A stretch of 64,000 nucleotides of DNA from Herminiimonas sp. GTDB taxonomy: Bacteria > Pseudomonadota > Gammaproteobacteria > Burkholderiales > Burkholderiaceae_D. The position numbers were made by a program, and so were the translations under genes. The DNA lies in contig JAQGMR010000071.1 in assembly GCA_028292265.1 (NCBI GenBank), positions 124,001-188,000 on the forward strand, read 5' to 3'. Below the pieces are notes generated by a model that was not told the DNA's origin, ran no database searches, and saw only the letters and a list, made by a program, of their open reading frames with translations. Each line of letters opens with the position of its first letter. Positions within the stretch are counted from its first letter, which is position 1. Below are positions 47,075 to 56,065 of the stretch, piece after piece.

Positions 47075-48388
47075 ATGCAAAGTTCACCCGATACATTGAC
47101 CGGCTGGCTCGCCAAACTGGAAAGCCTGCACCCGAAAGCAATAGACATGGGGCTAGAGCGGGTGGCTGAGGTGAAGAATCGCCTGGACATCCGTTTCGAG
47201 TGCCCCGTGATTATCGTGGGCGGCACAAACGGAAAGGGCTCTACCTGCGCGATGCTGGAGTCGATTCTCCTGCAGGCGGGGTACCGCGTCGGCTTATATA
47301 CCTCGCCGCATCTTCTCCGATTCAACGAGCGAGCCCGTGTTGGCGGCGAAGCGGTGGCCGATGATGCGCTGGTGGCGCAATTGGCTGCAGTGGAAGCGCA
47401 GCGCAGAGAGGTTTCGCTGACCTATTTTGAATACACGACGCTTGCAGTAATGCGGCTCTTTTCCCAGGCCGAGCTGGATGTGGTGATTCTCGAAGTCGGT
47501 CTTGGCGGACGGCTCGATGCGGTCAACATTGTGGACGCCGACGTGGCCATCGTGACCAGCGTGGATATTGACCATACCGAATACCTCGGCTCGACACGCG
47601 AAGCAATTGGTTTCGAAAAAGCCGGGATCTTTCGATCGGGCCGAACCGCGATCTGCGGCGACCCGATTCCACCAGCCTCACTGGTCGCATACGCCGACAA
47701 GATTGGCGCGGATCTGTGGCTGCTCGGCCGTGACTTCAACTATTCCGGCGACAAGCAGCAGTGGGCTTACGGCGGCCGTTCGCAGCGACGTCACTCGCTC
47801 GCATATCCCGGCCTGCGCGGCGCTAACCAATTGCTGAACGCCTCCGCGGCACTGGCGGCACTGGAAGCGCTGCGCAACCGCCTCCCGGTTGGCGCCCAGG
47901 AAGTGCGATCAGGTTTGGCCCTGGTATCGCTGCCCGGTCGTTTCCAGGTTCTCCCCGGCCGGCCGGCCGTTATTCTGGACGTCGCACACAACCCCCATGC
48001 GACCGCAGCGCTGGCGCAGAATCTCGACAACATGGGTTTCTTCCCCTATACCTATGCTGTGTTCGGCGCGATGCAGGACAAGGATATCGACGGCGTTATC
48101 GCGCAGATCAAAGGCCGCGTTGATCACTGGTGTGTCACGGACCTGCCATTGCCACGGGCTGCGCGCGCCAGTCTGCTGGTGGAGCGATTGCTTGCCGCGG
48201 GGGTACAACCCGGAACTGACCGGGATAGCGAATGCACTGTGACGCCGTTTGATTCTCCCGCGGCGGCATACCGGAATGCAATCTCTCGTGCAGCTGAGAA
48301 TGATAGAATTGTGGCCTTCGGTTCGTTCGTCACGGTGGCGGGTGTAATCGAAGCGCGGCAATCCGAAATTCTCGGCGGATTACATTGA
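47075..48388 (+). CDS. folC: Bifunctional folylpolyglutamate / dihydrofolate synthase
   Basis: This 437-residue Mur-ligase-family enzyme adds glutamate to dihydropteroate and folates. The ATP loop GGTNGKGST is at residues 49-57. YTSPHLLRFNERAR, VILEVGLGGRLDAVNIVDAD and DVAHNPHA follow in the usual order. It overlaps no neighbour and precedes the SPOR-domain gene by 19 bp. Confidence 0.96.
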   Translation: MQSSPDTLTGWLAKLESLHPKAIDMGLERVAEVKNRLDIRFECPVIIVGGTNGKGSTCAMLESILLQAGYRVGLYTSPHLLRFNERARVGGEAVADDALVAQLAAVEAQRREVSLTYFEYTTLAVMRLFSQAELDVVILEVGLGGRLDAVNIVDADVAIVTSVDIDHTEYLGSTREAIGFEKAGIFRSGRTAICGDPIPPASLVAYADKIGADLWLLGRDFNYSGDKQQWAYGGRSQRRHSLAYPGLRGANQLLNASAALAALEALRNRLPVGAQEVRSGLALVSLPGRFQVLPGRPAVILDVAHNPHATAALAQNLDNMGFFPYTYAVFGAMQDKDIDGVIAQIKGRVDHWCVTDLPLPRAARASLLVERLLAAGVQPGTDRDSECTVTPFDSPAAAYRNAISRAAENDRIVAFGSFVTVAGVIEARQSEILGGLH

Positions 48389-48407
48389 CAAACTGGTAAA
48401 GCATCGC

Positions 48408-49292
48408 ATGGGCTTGTTCTCGTTCCTCCACAAAAACAGGCAAAAGACCGCAAGCGGCGACAGCGCATCCTATTCCGCCTCGGATGATGAACCGGCCTCC
48501 CGACGTCCGGCCAGCCGCCGCAAACCTGGCAAGGATGCCACGCCAGTCGATCCAGTACTTCCCGAGAAAAAGCGCGCACGCCGTCGCCTGATCGGCGCCA
48601 TAGCATTGGTGCTGGCCGCGATCATCGGCCTTCCGATGATCCTGGATTCTGAACCGAAGCCACTCGCTGATGATATTGCGATTGATATTCCGGCGAAGGA
48701 TAAGGCGTTTCAGAACGGTGCTGCTCGTCCAGCGAAGGCCGGCGCTGCAGGCCTTGCGCCAAGCGCGAGCCTGGACCGAAATGAGCAACTGATGGCAATG
48801 CCGGCTCCGCCGCTGGAAGGCAAGCCGGATGCGCCAAGTTCTGCCCAGTCAAACCCGGCCGGGCCGGCCAACAAAGTGGCGGAAAAGGAAACGCCATCCG
48901 CGGTCGCTGTAAATCCAGCCCGTGTCGATGCGAAGCCGGAGTCCAGGACCGATGCAAAGCAGGACGCAAAGCCAGACCTCAAGGTAGCGCCCAAGCCCGA
49001 GTTGAAGGCCGAGATCAAGCCTGAAGCGGCCACCGCGTCGGCCAAGCCGGCCGAGAAAAAACCCGCTAAATTCGTGGTTCAAATTGCAGCGCTGGCTACG
49101 CAGGAAAAGGTAACCGAATTGCAGGGCAGGTTGAAGTCTGCCGGCGTTCATTCCTACACACAGAAAGTTGCGACCGAAGGCGGCGAGCGGATCCGGATAC
49201 GGGTCGGGCCATTCGGCAATCGCGATGAAGCGGATCGCATGCGCTCAAAGTTAACGAAGCTTGGGTTAAACGGCACATTGGTGCCGATCTAG
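48408..49292 (+). CDS. dedD: SPOR-domain protein, DedD-like
   Basis: This 294-residue protein has a cytoplasmic basic N-terminus, one membrane span (residues 61-79, LIGAIALVLAAIIGLPMIL), a Lys/Ala/Pro-rich periplasmic linker with repeated DAK.D/PELK motifs, and a C-terminal SPOR domain (about 221-294; KFVVQIAALATQEKV to GTLVPI). SPOR domains bind denuded septal peptidoglycan and DedD supports cell constriction. In most relatives cvpA follows; here it does not. Confidence 0.92.
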   Translation: MGLFSFLHKNRQKTASGDSASYSASDDEPASRRPASRRKPGKDATPVDPVLPEKKRARRRLIGAIALVLAAIIGLPMILDSEPKPLADDIAIDIPAKDKAFQNGAARPAKAGAAGLAPSASLDRNEQLMAMPAPPLEGKPDAPSSAQSNPAGPANKVAEKETPSAVAVNPARVDAKPESRTDAKQDAKPDLKVAPKPELKAEIKPEAATASAKPAEKKPAKFVVQIAALATQEKVTELQGRLKSAGVHSYTQKVATEGGERIRIRVGPFGNRDEADRMRSKLTKLGLNGTLVPI

Positions 49293-49513
49293 GAACCGCT
49301 TGCTGCTCGAGTGGTCTGACGCTCGCCGGTGCCCACTTTGCAGGTTGGCATTGTGACCAAAGTGCTCCTGCCAGCGCGTCACTCTTTCGAAGTCGCTGTG
49401 CAGACAAATGTGATTTCACCCCGCAGGCGCGGCACGCGCCACTGCCGGCCTTCTAAAAAGCCAATTAGCTCGTCAAGTCGAATTTTTGATTTGCACTCTC
49501 CAGGAGTTCCACC

Positions 49514-51031
49514 ATGTGTGGCATCGTCGGCGTCGTTTCACAAGGTCCTGTCAACCAGGTAATTTACGATGCGCTGTTGCTGTTACAGCACCGCGGCCAA
49601 GATGCCGCAGGCATCGCGACTGCTCATGGCAGCGCGTTTTGCATGCACAAGGCGAATGGACTGGTACGCGACGTCTTCCGTACCCGGAACATGCGCGCGC
49701 TGATGGGCAACGCCGGCATCGGGCAGTGCCGTTATCCCACGGCTGGTTCCGCCAGTGAAGAGGAGGCGCAGCCGTTCTATGTCAACGCACCCTTTGGGAT
49801 TACGTTGGCCCACAATGGCAACTTGACGAATTGGGAACAGCTGAAGATCGAGATGTTCCGCAACGATCGCCGCCACATCAATACCGACTCGGATTCCGAA
49901 GTACTTCTGAACGTACTCGCGCATGAAATCCAGGAAGCGACCTTCGGCTACTCGCTGGACCCGGCCGCGGTTTTCAAGGCGGTTGCCGCGCTCCACAAAC
50001 GTGTGCGCGGCTCCTATGCCGTGGTGGCGCAAATCGCCGGATACGGCATGCTGGCTTTCCGCGACCCCTTCGGCATTCGGCCCCTGTGCATCGGCTTCAA
50101 CGATAGCGAGGCTGGCCCGGAGTATGTCGTAGCCAGTGAATCGGTTGCGCTCGAGGGTTTGGGCTACCGATTTCTGCGCGACGTGATTCCTGGGGAAGCC
50201 ATTTTCATCGACATGGATGGCAAGTTGTACAACCAGCAGTGCGCAGACAACCCGACGCTCAATCCATGTGCTTTCGAATTCGTCTATTTCGCACGACCGG
50301 ACTCCGTCATTGACGGCGCATCGGTCTACGCCACCCGACTGAAGATGGGCGAATTCCTCGCCGATAAAGTGCGCCGCGAGTTCTCGTCAGGGGAGATCGA
50401 CGTCGTGATGCCGATTCCCGATTCGTCGCGGCCTGCGGCAATGGAGTTGGCGCTCAAGTTGAACCTTGAATACCGCGAAGGCTTTATCAAGAACCGGTAC
50501 ATCGGGCGCACCTTCCTGATGCCTGGCCAAGCGGTTCGTCGCAAGTCCGTGCGCCAGAAGCTCAATGCAATCGGTTCAGAATTCAAGGGCAAAAACGTTT
50601 TGCTGGTGGACGATTCCATTGTCCGTGGTACGACAAGCCGCGAGATCGTTCAGATGGCGCGGGAATCGGGCGCCAAGCGCGTGATCTTCGCCTCTGCCGC
50701 GCCACCGGTCAAATATCCCAACGTGTACGGCATCGACATGCCTTCACGGAACGAGTTGATTGCACACGGTCGGACCGAAGACGAGATCTGCCGCGAAATC
50801 ACGGCCGACGCTCTGGTGTATCAGGATCTGGAAGCCTTGACCCGCTCCATCTCTGTCGTCAATCCGATGCTGAAAAAATTCGAGGCGTCCTGCTTCGATG
50901 GCATTTATGTAACGGGTGACGTGTCACGCGATTACCTCGACAGAATCGAGAACGCGCGCAACAACCCCAAGCCCGTCAACGAAGACGCGGTCCGCTCGCA
51001 ATTGAATCTGAACCTCGCCCAGATCGATTGA
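49514..51031 (+). CDS. purF: Amidophosphoribosyltransferase
   Basis: This 505-residue enzyme makes 5-phosphoribosylamine, the first step of purine synthesis. The N-terminal nucleophile Cys2 is at the start ([13 protein letters not shown]), with no propeptide. [16 protein letters not shown] is in the glutaminase half, and the PRPP-binding motif [18 protein letters not shown] is near residue 365. AGGAGTTCCACC precedes the ATG. The 221-bp gap before it holds no cvpA. Confidence 0.98.
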   Translation: MCGIVGVVSQGPVNQVIYDALLLLQHRGQDAAGIATAHGSAFCMHKANGLVRDVFRTRNMRALMGNAGIGQCRYPTAGSASEEEAQPFYVNAPFGITLAHNGNLTNWEQLKIEMFRNDRRHINTDSDSEVLLNVLAHEIQEATFGYSLDPAAVFKAVAALHKRVRGSYAVVAQIAGYGMLAFRDPFGIRPLCIGFNDSEAGPEYVVASESVALEGLGYRFLRDVIPGEAIFIDMDGKLYNQQCADNPTLNPCAFEFVYFARPDSVIDGASVYATRLKMGEFLADKVRREFSSGEIDVVMPIPDSSRPAAMELALKLNLEYREGFIKNRYIGRTFLMPGQAVRRKSVRQKLNAIGSEFKGKNVLLVDDSIVRGTTSREIVQMARESGAKRVIFASAAPPVKYPNVYGIDMPSRNELIAHGRTEDEICREITADALVYQDLEALTRSISVVNPMLKKFEASCFDGIYVTGDVSRDYLDRIENARNNPKPVNEDAVRSQLNLNLAQID

Positions 51032-51043
51032 GTGTCATAACGC

Positions 51044-51071
51044 CACATGTCAGGCTTCGGCCCGACATGTG
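51044..51071 (+). terminator. Strong hairpin with TTCG loop after purF
   Basis: CACATGTC pairs with GACATGTG, and inside it GGC-TTCG-GCC forms a stable tetraloop stem separated by one mismatch. It lies 13 bp after the purF stop. There is no proper T-run after it (CTCCTTCTG), so it may protect or process the transcript rather than end it. Confidence 0.55.
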
Positions 51072-51253
51072 CTCCTTCTGTAAATAAACCAGTTCAGCAA
51101 CGAAGCCCTCCGCCTCATGCGGAATGCCTTGACGGTAGGCATGCCCGTGCGCGATTATCAGGACCAATTTCAGGGACGACCGGCAGCCTGTACCCGCCCG
51201 CGACAGTGGCTCGTGTCGCGCTCGCCAGGCACTTACAAAAGCAAGGAGCCGCT

Positions 51254-52960
51254 ATGGCAAGGCCGGAAAAGATCCGCCTGGGCGAGATTCTGGTGCAGCA
51301 AAAACTGCTGTCAGAAGAGCAGTTGCAATTCGCATTGGGTGAGCAGAAGCGTACCGGGCGCAAGCTCGGACGCGTATTCGTTGAGAACGGCTTCGTCACA
51401 GAAGAGCAGATCTCCGGCGCCCTGGCGAAGCAGCTCAATATCCCCTACGTCAACCTCAAATTCGTCAACATCAATCCGGTGTTGATCCGGCTTCTGCCCG
51501 AGAGCCAGGCACGACGCTACCGCGCGATTGTTTTGGAGGACACGCCGGCCGGATACAAGGTTGGCATGGCCGACCCCACCGACCTTTACGCGTATGACGA
51601 ACTGGCGCGCATTCTGAAGCGCGGCATCGCCCTGGCCGTCGTGAACGAGGGCGAACTGCTCCAGACGATCGACCGCATCTACCGCCGAACCGAAGAAATT
51701 ACCGATTTTGCGCGCGAGCTCGAAGAAGAGCTTGGCGACAGCAACGTGGATTTCGGCTCACTCGGCATGACGGCCGGCCTGGAAGAAGCGCCGGTCGTGA
51801 AACTGCTCCAATCGCTGTTTGACGACGCGACGCAGGTCCAGGCTTCGGATATCCATATTGAACCGCAGGCCGAACGGCTGCAGGTCCGGTTCCGGATCGA
51901 CGGCGTGCTGCATCGGCAAACCGAGGCCGACATCAAGATCGCTTCGTCGATGGCATTGCGCCTCAAGCTGATGTCCAACCTGGACATATCCGAGAAGCGC
52001 CTGCCTCAAGACGGCCGCTTCTCGATCAAGGTGCGCCAGCAGCAGATTGACGTCCGTATCTCCACCATGCCGACCCAATATGGGGAATCGGTTGTAATGC
52101 GGCTGCTAAATCAGAGTGGCGGCATTCTGAGGCTGGACGCGATCGGCATGCCGATTGCCATGGTGAAGCGGTTCCGCGCTGTTATTAACCGTCCGAATGG
52201 TCTGGTGCTTGTGACCGGTCCAACGGGTAGCGGAAAAACTACCACGCTGTACGGCGCTCTCTCTGAACTGAATACGCTAGAGCGCAAGCTCATTACCGTC
52301 GAAGACCCGGTGGAATATCGGCTGCCGAATATCAACCAGGTGCAGATCAACGACAAGATAGAACTGACCTTCGCGCGCGTCTTGCGCTCCGCGCTGCGGC
52401 AGGATCCGGATGTGGTGCTGGTCGGCGAGATGCGTGACCAGGAGACTGCACAGATCGGCATGCGGGCCGCGCTTACCGGTCACCTTGTGCTGTCTACGTT
52501 GCACACCAACGACGCCATCAGTACCCCGATTCGCCTGATGGACATGGGGGTGCCCGCGTACATGGTGGCGACGTCGCTGCAGGCCGTCATTGCACAGCGT
52601 CTGGTGCGCGTGATCTGCGAGAGTTGCGCGCAGGATCATGAACTGACTGCGACTGAACATGAATGGCTCAAGCTGGAACTTGGGGAGTCCGTCGGCGACC
52701 GTTCCTACCTGCATGGTCGCGGTTGCACCCACTGCAACGGGACCGGATACCGCGGCCGGACTGGCGTGTATGAGATGCTCGAAATGACACGCGCGATTGC
52801 CGAGGCCGCGGGGCAGTCGAATCCGTCGCACTTTACCCGCGTGGCACAGGAGGAAATGGGCGGACAGACATTGCGCCGGCACGCTGTGGCGCTGGTCGTC
52901 GTGGGCAAGACCACGATCGCTGAAGCGATGCGAATCAGCACGCAGTTCGACGAGTCATAG
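51254..52960 (+). CDS. mshE: MSHA pilus extension ATPase MshE
   Basis: This 568-residue GspE-family ATPase powers pilus extension from the cytoplasm. Residues 8-65 form the MshEN domain with two tandem motifs (RLGEILVQQKLL..., then KLGRVFVENGFV...), a known c-di-GMP-binding module. The Walker A is GPTGSGKT at 322-329, followed by LRQDPDVVLVGEMRD (Walker B region) and a tetracysteine zinc motif (Cys455, Cys458, Cys491, Cys494). The start at 51254 follows AAGGAGCCGCT; the longer frame is not supported. It is the first gene of the MSHA locus, about 220 bp after purF. Confidence 0.95.
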   Translation: MARPEKIRLGEILVQQKLLSEEQLQFALGEQKRTGRKLGRVFVENGFVTEEQISGALAKQLNIPYVNLKFVNINPVLIRLLPESQARRYRAIVLEDTPAGYKVGMADPTDLYAYDELARILKRGIALAVVNEGELLQTIDRIYRRTEEITDFARELEEELGDSNVDFGSLGMTAGLEEAPVVKLLQSLFDDATQVQASDIHIEPQAERLQVRFRIDGVLHRQTEADIKIASSMALRLKLMSNLDISEKRLPQDGRFSIKVRQQQIDVRISTMPTQYGESVVMRLLNQSGGILRLDAIGMPIAMVKRFRAVINRPNGLVLVTGPTGSGKTTTLYGALSELNTLERKLITVEDPVEYRLPNINQVQINDKIELTFARVLRSALRQDPDVVLVGEMRDQETAQIGMRAALTGHLVLSTLHTNDAISTPIRLMDMGVPAYMVATSLQAVIAQRLVRVICESCAQDHELTATEHEWLKLELGESVGDRSYLHGRGCTHCNGTGYRGRTGVYEMLEMTRAIAEAAGQSNPSHFTRVAQEEMGGQTLRRHAVALVVVGKTTIAEAMRISTQFDES

Positions 52961-52969
52961 GAGCGGGCC

Positions 52970-54202
52970 GTGCCTTTCTTTTCATATCGGGCCAGGAACG
53001 TTCGAGGCGAGATGCTTCAGGGCGTGATTGAAAGCTCGGACAGCGGCGCTGTCGCCGACCAGCTGTTCAATACGGGCGTGACGCCGATTGAAATATCACT
53101 CACAAGAAGGCCGGTGTCAGTATCGGGAGAAGGCTGGTGGGGCAGGTTGACCGAGGCGAAGGTCCGGCCCATCGATGTGCAGCTTTTCAGTCGACAGCTT
53201 TATACGCTGTTGAAGGCCGGTGTACCGATCATGCGGGGACTCGCAGGGCTCCAGGAATCGTCCACCAACAAGGCGTTTTCCCGCGTTCTGAAAGACTTGC
53301 GAGAGTCCCTCGACTCCGGTCGCGAACTCTCGGCCGCGATGCGCCGGCATCCCGATGTCTTTTCCGCGTTCTATACCAACATGGTGCGCGTCGGCGAGAC
53401 GACCGGGAGACTGGACGAAGTTTTCCTGCGGCTGTTCGACCACCTCGAGTTCGAGCGTGGAATGAGGGACCGCATCAAGACTGCGTTGCGCTACCCGACC
53501 TTCGTCACCATTGCGATGGTCGTCGCCATGGGCGTTATCAATCTGTTCGTGATTCCCGCCTTCGCCAAGGTTTATGCAGGATTCAAGGCCGACCTGCCGA
53601 TCATGACGCAAGTGTTGGTGGCGACGTCGAATTTCATGGTTCACAACTGGCTCGCCATGTTGGCTGCACTGGTGATCGCGATCGTCGGGTTTCGCTTCTA
53701 TATCGGTACCCCCAAAGGACGTTACAACTGGGATCGGATAAAGCTTCGGCTTCCCCTCGTCGGCGACATCATCACAAAAGGAACAATGGCCCGCTTTGCG
53801 CGGAGCTTTGCGCTCTCCAGCAAAAGCGGCGTGCCGATTGTGCAAGGGCTGTCCGTCGTGGCCAAAACGGTAGACAACACCTATATCGGCGGTCGCATTG
53901 AGCAAATGCGCGACGGCGTGGAAAGAGGCGAAACCATCTTCCGTACTGCCCTGACGACGGGCGTTTTCACCCCCGTCGTGATGCAGATGCTGGCCGTCGG
54001 CGAAGAGACCGGCGAGCTCGACACGCTGCTCGACGAAATCGGCGGCATGTATGAGCGCGAGGTGGACTATGAAATCAGGAATCTCTCGGCAAGGATCGAG
54101 CCGATATTGATCACTTGTCTGGGGGCGATGGTCCTGGTTCTGGCTTTGGGCGTATTCCTCCCAATTTGGGATCTCGGAAAGGTCGCGATTTCCAAGGGTT
54201 GA
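52970..54202 (+). CDS. mshG: MSHA platform protein MshG
   Basis: This 410-residue type II secretion F/PilC-family inner-membrane protein has two repeated cytoplasmic domains (about 70-190 and 275-395; RQLYTLLKAGVPIMRGL, then RSFALSSKSGVPIVQGL) and three membrane segments, the last near the C-terminus (ILITCLGAMVLVLALGVFLPIW). It anchors the assembly ATPase and couples it to pilin polymerisation. The start is GTG at 52970, nine bases after the mshE stop. Confidence 0.94.
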   Translation: MPFFSYRARNVRGEMLQGVIESSDSGAVADQLFNTGVTPIEISLTRRPVSVSGEGWWGRLTEAKVRPIDVQLFSRQLYTLLKAGVPIMRGLAGLQESSTNKAFSRVLKDLRESLDSGRELSAAMRRHPDVFSAFYTNMVRVGETTGRLDEVFLRLFDHLEFERGMRDRIKTALRYPTFVTIAMVVAMGVINLFVIPAFAKVYAGFKADLPIMTQVLVATSNFMVHNWLAMLAALVIAIVGFRFYIGTPKGRYNWDRIKLRLPLVGDIITKGTMARFARSFALSSKSGVPIVQGLSVVAKTVDNTYIGGRIEQMRDGVERGETIFRTALTTGVFTPVVMQMLAVGEETGELDTLLDEIGGMYEREVDYEIRNLSARIEPILITCLGAMVLVLALGVFLPIWDLGKVAISKG

Positions 54203-54378
54203 TGGCTTTTCAAACCGGAAGAAGTCCGCATGCCGCACTGATGTCGGCCGGCTCGTATGCCATAACCCGGCATTGTTGTCCAATGCCCACAGTAATGAAA
54301 AGTCCACGTCGTCGCCTAGGCATTGAATTAAGTTTCTGCGCATAATGTTGAGGAATTTCAAGTAGATGCAGATAACGC

Positions 54379-54392
54379 TTGATAGTTATCAA
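54379..54392. promoter_or_regulatory. Perfect FNR box upstream of the first MSHA pilin
   Basis: TTGAT-AGTT-ATCAA is an exact match to the FNR consensus TTGAT-N4-ATCAA. Its centre is 58 bp upstream of the TTG start chosen for the pilin gene. An Fnr-family regulator with the matching recognition helix is encoded at 16500-17375. Confidence 0.7.
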
Positions 54393-54443
54393 TAACTTGA
54401 GTCATGGATGATTTGCGCGACGGCGCATGCAGGAAGGGAAAAA

Positions 54444-54926
54444 TTGGGAAAACGAGCAACAGGTTTTACGTTGATAGAGCTGGTGATCGTTATCTCGGTC
54501 ATCGCGATTCTCGCAGCCATGGCGTTACCGCGTTACATCAATGTGCAGGTGCAGGCAAGGGCAGCAAAGACGCAGGCGATCTACGGGTCGATGAAATCTG
54601 CGGCAAGCCTTGCACGGGCCGCCTGCATGGTGGATCTGGCAGGGCTTGTCACCACGACGCCGGCCCGCTGCACCCAGACCGGCGGGGTGGCCTTCATGGA
54701 CGGCGTTGCGGTTGATATGGTTAATCAATATCCGGCCGCCTCGGTGACAGGAATCATCAATGCAGCCCAGCTCGCGAACGGCAGTGACGGAATCTCCATC
54801 AGTGCGGGGAACCCACTCACTATCGACATCAACGGTGGCACGCAACCCAATTGTCGCATTTCCTATATTGCTGCAACGCCAGGACCTATTGCGCCGATCA
54901 TTACGGTAGATACGACAGGCTGTTAA
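54444..54926 (+). CDS. MSHA-type IV pilin (MshB/MshA-like)
   Basis: This 160-residue prepilin starts [29 protein letters not shown]. It has the class III leader with cleavage after Gly7, Glu5 of the mature protein and the hydrophobic N-terminal helix. The C-terminal half is Gly/Thr-rich with four cysteines (AACM, ARCT, PNCR and a terminal Cys). The start is TTG at 54444, with AGGAAGGG five bases before it; an in-frame ATG at 54408 has no such site. It lies in the position of mshB and is divergent from the next pilin beyond the helix. Confidence 0.85.
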   Translation: MGKRATGFTLIELVIVISVIAILAAMALPRYINVQVQARAAKTQAIYGSMKSAASLARAACMVDLAGLVTTTPARCTQTGGVAFMDGVAVDMVNQYPAASVTGIINAAQLANGSDGISISAGNPLTIDINGGTQPNCRISYIAATPGPIAPIITVDTTGC

Positions 54927-54983
54927 ACCGCGCTTCAGGGGCACTCTGCCTGGAGCATCGAAACATATTTTAGGGAGTGGAAA

Positions 54984-55436
54984 ATGCGTAGATTGCAAAA
55001 AGGCTTCACGTTGATCGAGTTGGTTGTTGTGATCGTTATTCTGGGTATTCTAGCGGCGACTGCACTGCCGAAGTTTATTGATTTGAGCAGCGACGCAACT
55101 GCCGCCGCGACCAAAGGCTTTGCCGGCGCGCTGAGCTCCAGCAACGGAATCAATTACGGCGCGTATCTGGCTCGTCGCACCGTCACCGACGGCACTTCGA
55201 GTACGAACGGGGTGATTGACACGACGCCTGGCTGTACCCTGTCGGTCGCAAACAATCTGCTGCAGAACAGTCCACTTACGGCAGGCACGCAAACTGTTTC
55301 CGCAGCCGGCACAACGACCGGCACCGGAACCAGCTCAACTTATGCAAAGACTGCAGCCGGGCTCGGCCAGAACATCAACTGTACGTTGACGAATGGTGCA
55401 AGCACCGCGAGCTTCACGCTTACGAGTGCGTTTTAA
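54984..55436 (+). CDS. mshA: MSHA major pilin MshA-like
   Basis: This 150-residue prepilin starts [34 protein letters not shown]. Cleavage is after Gly7, with Glu5 in the mature protein. The [11 protein letters not shown] stretch is typical of MshA. Two C-terminal cysteines (GCTLS, NCTLT) can form the D-region disulfide. The middle is Thr/Ser-rich ([15 protein letters not shown]). TTTTAGGGAGTGG precedes the ATG. A strong terminator follows, which fits a highly expressed major subunit. Confidence 0.9.
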   Translation: MRRLQKGFTLIELVVVIVILGILAATALPKFIDLSSDATAAATKGFAGALSSSNGINYGAYLARRTVTDGTSSTNGVIDTTPGCTLSVANNLLQNSPLTAGTQTVSAAGTTTGTGTSSTYAKTAAGLGQNINCTLTNGASTASFTLTSAF

Positions 55437-55466
55437 ATTGTCTTAGACCGTAAAGCGATATGGAAT

Positions 55467-55499
55467 AAAGGCGCCTGCGACAGGCGCCTTTATTTTTTC
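55467..55499 (+). terminator. Rho-independent terminator after mshA
   Basis: AAAGGCGCCTG-CGA-CAGGCGCCTTT is a perfect stem followed by ATTTTTT. It separates the pilin pair from the minor-pilin genes and would let mshA be transcribed at a higher level than those downstream. Confidence 0.92.
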
Positions 55500-55567
55500 T
55501 CGAATAGAGTCATTCACTCCAACGCCTTTCGGTGTAACGCTTCGATAAATATTTCGGCACCAGACTA

Positions 55568-56065
55568 ATGGGAATTGAACGCCGGTCTACCGGTTTTACG
55601 CTGGTCGAGCTTATCGTCACGCTACTAGTGGTTGCAGTACTTGCGGCCGCGGCACTTCCCCGTCTTCTCAGCACCCAGACATTCGACAATCGCGGCTTTC
55701 TTGATGAAGCAGTCGCCGCCTTGCGCTACGCGCAAAAGGCTGCGATCGCTTCCAGGCGAAACGTTTGTGTGACGTTTTCAATCAACTCCTTGACATTGAA
55801 CGTCGCCAGCGCAGCAGGAAGCACAGCAGCGTGCGATACAGCGCTCAAGAGCCCAATGGGCGACGCTTCCTTCCAGATTCCACGATCCGGTCGTCGCCCT
55901 TCGAACGCCGTTTTCCAATCAGTTAATCCAACATTCCATTTCGACGCCCTGGGCCGACCGCGCACCAGCTCTGATAACCCGATTGCACGCCAAACCATAC
56001 AGATAGTCGGTGTCGCGCAGACAATCAAAATCGAATCAGAAACCGGCTACGTTTATGCGAACTGA
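55568..56065 (+). CDS. mshC: MSHA minor pilin MshC-like (GspH type)
   Basis: This 165-residue prepilin starts MGIERRSTG/FTLVELIVTLLVVAVLAAAALP. It has the GspH-type pattern YAQKAAIASRRNVCVTF after the helix and ends HFDALGRPRTS...IKIESETGYVYAN. Minor pilins prime pilus assembly and may form the tip complex. It overlaps mshD by 11 bp. It needs its own promoter or read-through of the mshA terminator. Confidence 0.88.
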   Translation: MGIERRSTGFTLVELIVTLLVVAVLAAAALPRLLSTQTFDNRGFLDEAVAALRYAQKAAIASRRNVCVTFSINSLTLNVASAAGSTAACDTALKSPMGDASFQIPRSGRRPSNAVFQSVNPTFHFDALGRPRTSSDNPIARQTIQIVGVAQTIKIESETGYVYAN

